The position numbers were made by a program, and so were the translations under genes. From Zeugodacus cucurbitae (taxonomy: Eukaryota; Arthropoda; Insecta; Diptera; Tephritidae): a stretch of DNA of 64,000 nt. Location: positions 46,977,732 through 47,041,731 of the forward strand of contig NC_071668.1 of assembly GCF_028554725.1 (NCBI RefSeq), given 5' to 3'. How positions within the stretch are numbered: the first letter of the stretch is position 1; each line of letters opens with the position of its first letter. This document shows, in pieces, positions 60,501 to 64,000 of this stretch. Under the pieces are notes generated by a model. That model saw nothing but the letters and a program-made list of their open reading frames with translations. It was not told the origin of the DNA and ran no database searches.

Positions 60501-61297
60501 ATTACTTGGATCAGCCGTTACTTATATATCTCGAAAACTACTAAATCCTTATAAAGAAAAAATTAGGTACAGAAGTGTTGCAAGTGAAAGTGGCCCTGGA
60601 AGTACCTCAACACATTAATATTATTATGTCGAATATATGCATCAAAATTTATATTATCTTAATAAAATTAAATAAATAAATAAATTGCGATAATATTACC
60701 GAATTTAGCCTTTTTTTTAATTTTTGAAACAATTTATTATTTAATGGAAACGAAAAAACTGCAGCTTATGAAAGTTGCCGAATATTCGTTTATCTAATGG
60801 GGTCTTGTAATCCGCTAATATGCCTCGAAAAATATTTATAAATATCCACATAAATCAAAATCGTTCAACCATAATTTTCACACTATTTATTAAAAATAAA
60901 AGTTTTTCAATAACAAATAGTGAACCGAATTCCCCGTCCTCAATAACCACATAACCGCTAAACAATTAAGTGTGAACCCAAAGCGTTTAATTCATAAATT
61001 CCAACACGCTTCGCCAATATGTGCGACGCCATCTTGCCGTCATTTTGGTTGTCTGCCACCTCAAAATTGCCGCCAAACTCGAGAGAACTCAGTCTCCGAA
61101 AGAATTTATTGCGGCATGTTTGGTGCGTGATGTTGTTGAGTAGAAAACTCGCAAAGTTGTTCACTTCAAAATGCATATCAAATCAACAAGCTCATACGTA
61201 GTAGTTGCACACATACTTACATATGTATTAATATCATATGGACCATTTAGCTTCCCCGCAGGAAATGTAACTATTGTATATTTTTATTGCTGTATAA
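60501..61297. other. AT-rich non-coding stretch
   Basis: No exon is recognised. Confidence 0.4.
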
Positions 61298-61577
61298 TGG
61301 AAAGATATGTATATGGTCCAAAAACGATTTATTACCGAAATTCGGAATCAGTGACCTCAACTTTAAGAGCGCTACGTTCAATTTATGGCCGTTTTAATCG
61401 TCCAGTCAGATCAACAATAGAGCGTCTGTGGAAAAATTTTAATCCACTGTACAAAATGTTCCCGTGTCAGTGAGACAAAATTGCCGGTACAATCGAGAAT
61501 ATTGCTGCCGTTACTGTGAATGGGAATCGCTATCATTTAGTGATAACCGAATAATTTGGCCCGATTTGGATGACATG
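61298..61577 (+). pseudogene. mariner relic with large internal deletion
   Basis: From the ATG at 61,298 (MERYVYGPKTIYYRNSESVT) the helix-turn-helix continues to YGRFNRPVRSTIERLWKNFN. It then skips to TVNGNRYHLVITE and FWPDLDDM near 61,516-61,577. Compared with the relic at 9.9 kb, most of the catalytic region is lost. It stops where a short RTE piece begins. Confidence 0.82.
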
Positions 61578-61584
61578 TCGTTAG

Positions 61585-63160
61585 ACAATTTTAGCGAATA
61601 ACAAGTAAGGAAAGGCTAAGTTCGGGTGCAACCGAACATTTTATACTCTCGCAATTTATTTATATATTTGTATTAATAATATTAAGAAGAAGAAGAATTA
61701 AGAAACAATTTGACCCAAATTGAAAATCCTATAATTAGGTATATGAGAGCTAGGGGAAGTTGTGACCCGATTTTAACCATTTCTGGTACAGAGACACACT
61801 ATTAGAAGATGTCTCTAAATTAAATTAAGATACCTGAGAGATTTACTGAAATTTTCGGTGAAAAAAAATTTTTGGTGAAAAATTTGTCATATTTGATATT
61901 CGGGGCTTTGAAAAGTTATAGTTCGATTTCGAGAATTTTTTCACAATTGATGCCACAGATCATATACAGTATTTGTGTAAAGTTTTATTTCGCTATCTTC
62001 ATTGCTTCCTTATGTATATATTGTAAAGTGAAGGAATAAGATGGAGTTCGAAATTGAGTTATATGGGAAGTTCTCGTGGTTGTGAACCGATTTCATCCAT
62101 TTTCCACACGTGTCCAGGGTGTCAAGAAAATATTATATACCGAATTTCATTCGAATCGGTCGAGTAGTTCTTGAGATATGGTTTTTGACCCACAAGTGGG
62201 CGATGCCACCCCCATTTTCCATTTTGTAAAAAAATCTGAGTGCAGCTTCCTTCAGCAATTTCTTCTGTAAAATTTAGTGTTTCTGACGTTTTTCGTTAGT
62301 GAGATAACCCACTTTTAGTAATTTTCAAATTAGCCTTTGTATGGGAGGTGGGCGTGGTTATTATCCGATTTCAACTATTTTCATGGTGTGTGGTTTCGTA
62401 CGAAAGAGAACCAACTGCAGAAATTTTGGTTTATATAGCTTTATTGGTTTGCGAGATACATACAAATAACCGATTTGGGGGAGGGGTCACGCCCACTTCC
62501 CCAAAAAAGATACTTCCAAATATGCCCGTTCCTAGTGCGATCCTTTGTTCCAAACTTTACTTTTATAACTTTATGACTTAGTTAGGACACTTTATGTGTT
62601 TTGGGTTTTCGCCATTTTGTGGGCGTGGCAGTAGTCCGATTTTGCCCTCTCACGGTCCCAAGGAACATATGTTCCAAGTTTCATTAAGATATCTAAATTT
62701 TTACTCTAGTTATCCGTTACACGGACGGCCAAACAGATATTCGGAGTTTGACTCGCCTCGTCATCCTGATCATTTTGATATATATGTATAACCCTATATC
62801 TAACTCGTTTATTTTTATGACTTACAAACAACAGTTATGTGAACAACACTATAACGATGTATATCTCTTAGCAACTTTTGTTGCGAGAGTATAAAAAGAC
62901 AGTGGCTACGCATTTTGTCCGAACAGACGAAAACACACCAGCTTTGAAAGTGTTCGATGCAGTACCCGCTGGCGGAAGCCGCTGAAGAGAAAGACCTCAA
63001 CGCCGTTGGAAAGACGAGGTGGAAATACCAAGTGAAGCCAGACTTGGTATTTCCAGTTGGGGCCAAAAAACAACAAGGAGGAATGAGTGGTGCGCTCTGA
63101 TGAATTCGGCTATAATCGCTTAAGCTGTTCCTACGCCAAATATATATATGTATATATAAT
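61585..63160 (+). pseudogene. RTE-type retrotransposon 3' end split by the 1.3-kb repeat (copy G)
   Basis: GACAATTTTAGCGAATA (61,584-61,600) resembles the RTE text just before AAAAGACAGCGGCTACG. The continuation AAAAGACAGTGGCTACGC resumes at about 62,893, after the inserted repeat. It then reads ENTPALKVFDAVPAGGSR-like sequence with a stop and frame changes. It ends TTCGGCTATAATCGCTTAAG and CTACGCCAAATATATATATG near 63,104-63,150, the (TA)n-tailed type. The left piece is short, so the split reading is an inference. Confidence 0.75.
61601..62895 (+). mobile_element. 1.3-kb structured repeat, near-complete copy inside RTE copy G
   Basis: Same head (ACAAGTAAGGAAAGGCTAAG), head hairpin, interior order and tail as 52.9-54.25 kb. 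Here the tail hairpin is GCAAC-TTTT-GTTGC followed by GAGAGTATAAA. CACGCCCAC and GTGGGCGTGG words recur near 62,195, 62,346, 62,487 and 62,621. It is bounded by AGCGAATA on the left and AAAAGACAG on the right, which join in the RTE. Confidence 0.88.
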
Positions 63161-63220
63161 TTAAAATTTTTCACTAAACAGCTTACCATCTTAAGATCGA
63201 AAAATTGGTAAAACCATTAA

Positions 63221-63270
63221 AACTCGGCTATAACCGCGCAAGCATTGTTCACGCCAGTTAAGAAGAAGAC
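63221..63270 (+). repeat. isolated RTE 3' tail of the (AAG)n type
   Basis: CTCGGCTATAACCGCGCAAG, then CACGCCAGTTAAGAAGAAG: the last 50 bases of the (AAG)-tailed RTE type with a decayed hairpin, 60 bases after the (TA)-tailed end of copy G. It is either a separate truncated insertion or an older tail. Confidence 0.75.
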
Positions 63271-64000
63271 ACTTCTTTCCTAATCCTCAAATTTATAAGT
63301 AAATCAAAGTTTAAAGTTCTCTTAGGGACAGTACATAAACCACTATAAATATTCACACAAGTACATATGTACTTTCAAACTCATATATGTAGACATTTAT
63401 GTTCATTATTAAGTTCCGTATTGAATCCATCCGAAATCAGCAGTAAATAAGATTCTCATAAACGTCGACACAAGAGCTGAAACAACTCATTCAGTTTTTT
63501 TGCGCCAATATCTCTAAAAACCTAACTATGTGCGTGTACTATGTAAACGAATATAAAATAAATACGTGTTCACTAGCGGGCGTGTGAACTGCAGAAGAGC
63601 AAGTTCGTGTTTATATGCATGTTGACATTCTGTCACGTGACAACTTTTGGCATGTGCACAAGTGTTTTGGGCGCCGCCAGACAAGTCAACTGCCGCTGGC
63701 TGAAACAGCAGCGGTCGTGTTGCCCTAGGAATGTGGCAAGAGCGAGGGTGGTGCTGGCATTGCATCACTGAAAGCTGCAACGCTCCACAGACAAACTTTT
63801 CGCCTTAAACAAAATTGGTTTGGTTGGTAGCCGCAACTACAAAAGTTTGTGGCTGTCAGTGAGAAATTAATTTGGACTGGAATATAAATTAAATGAAGTT
63901 CCTGTGCGCTTATCTGCTGGCACATCTATTGGATGTAATAACAAAATATGTTTAATGTTAATATTGTACACAATAATAATATAATATTTTCGAAAATGTC
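63271..64000. other. non-coding stretch
   Basis: No exon or element is recognised. Frames at 63,526-63,925 overlap one another and lack motifs. Confidence 0.4.

Noticed and set aside
1..64000. CRISPR arrays, bacterial operons, rRNA or tRNA genes
   Set aside because: No regularly spaced identical repeats, no ribosome-binding-site-led gene series and no tRNA-type A/B box pair or rRNA sequence were found; the content is that of an insect nuclear genome.

Overview
This looks like a eukaryotic, insect, almost certainly dipteran genome window, most plausibly a tephritid-type fruit fly (the species is inference). It is AT-rich, has no operons or bacterial-style gene packing, and is dominated by decayed transposable elements (TEs). 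The one host coding exon I can name is at 45,819-45,951 on the minus strand. It is a signal peptide plus the first residues of a WIF domain, ending at a clean GTAAGT donor. It matches the start of Ryk/Derailed-type receptors and best fits doughnut on 2 (dnt). Transcription runs leftward and I found no second exon to the left, so positions 1-45,818 are probably one very long first intron, and positions above 45,952 are the 5' leader and upstream DNA.

Three other stretches have coding character but no recognised family: 4,299-4,744 (minus; a membrane segment in one frame and a heptad repeat in another), 20,188-20,395 (plus; an N-terminal-type exon ending at GTAAGG) and 51,321-51,506 (plus; an acidic exon-like frame preceded by ATG-AAC-TAA).

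Layout. 1-18 kb: sparse non-coding DNA with Tc1, mariner and RTE relics and an RNase H fragment of an I-type retrotransposon. 18-29 kb: a candidate exon, two RTE fragments and another I-type fragment. 29.9-35.8 kb: a mosaic bounded by inverted repeats about 175 bp long, 5.5 kb apart, containing further inverted repeats, a CACAGTG-bearing minisatellite and an orphan open frame. 37.6-45.6 kb: RTE copy D, a mariner relic, an RTE inserted into a hAT element with a perfect 10-bp target duplication, and a structured roughly 1.3-kb repeat carrying a MITE. 46-51 kb: the receptor's upstream region, a pogo-like MITE, a Harbinger cluster with a mariner relic nested inside, and RTE copy F. 52-64 kb: two near-complete copies of the 1.3-kb repeat, a Merlin transposase relic, a second non-LTR retrotransposon, and mariner relics.

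No TE here keeps an intact transposase or reverse transcriptase. The interest lies in the nesting (at least four element-in-element insertions that give relative ages), in RNA-like hairpins conserved at the ends of two repeat families, and in several inverted-repeat elements that I cannot assign to a known family.
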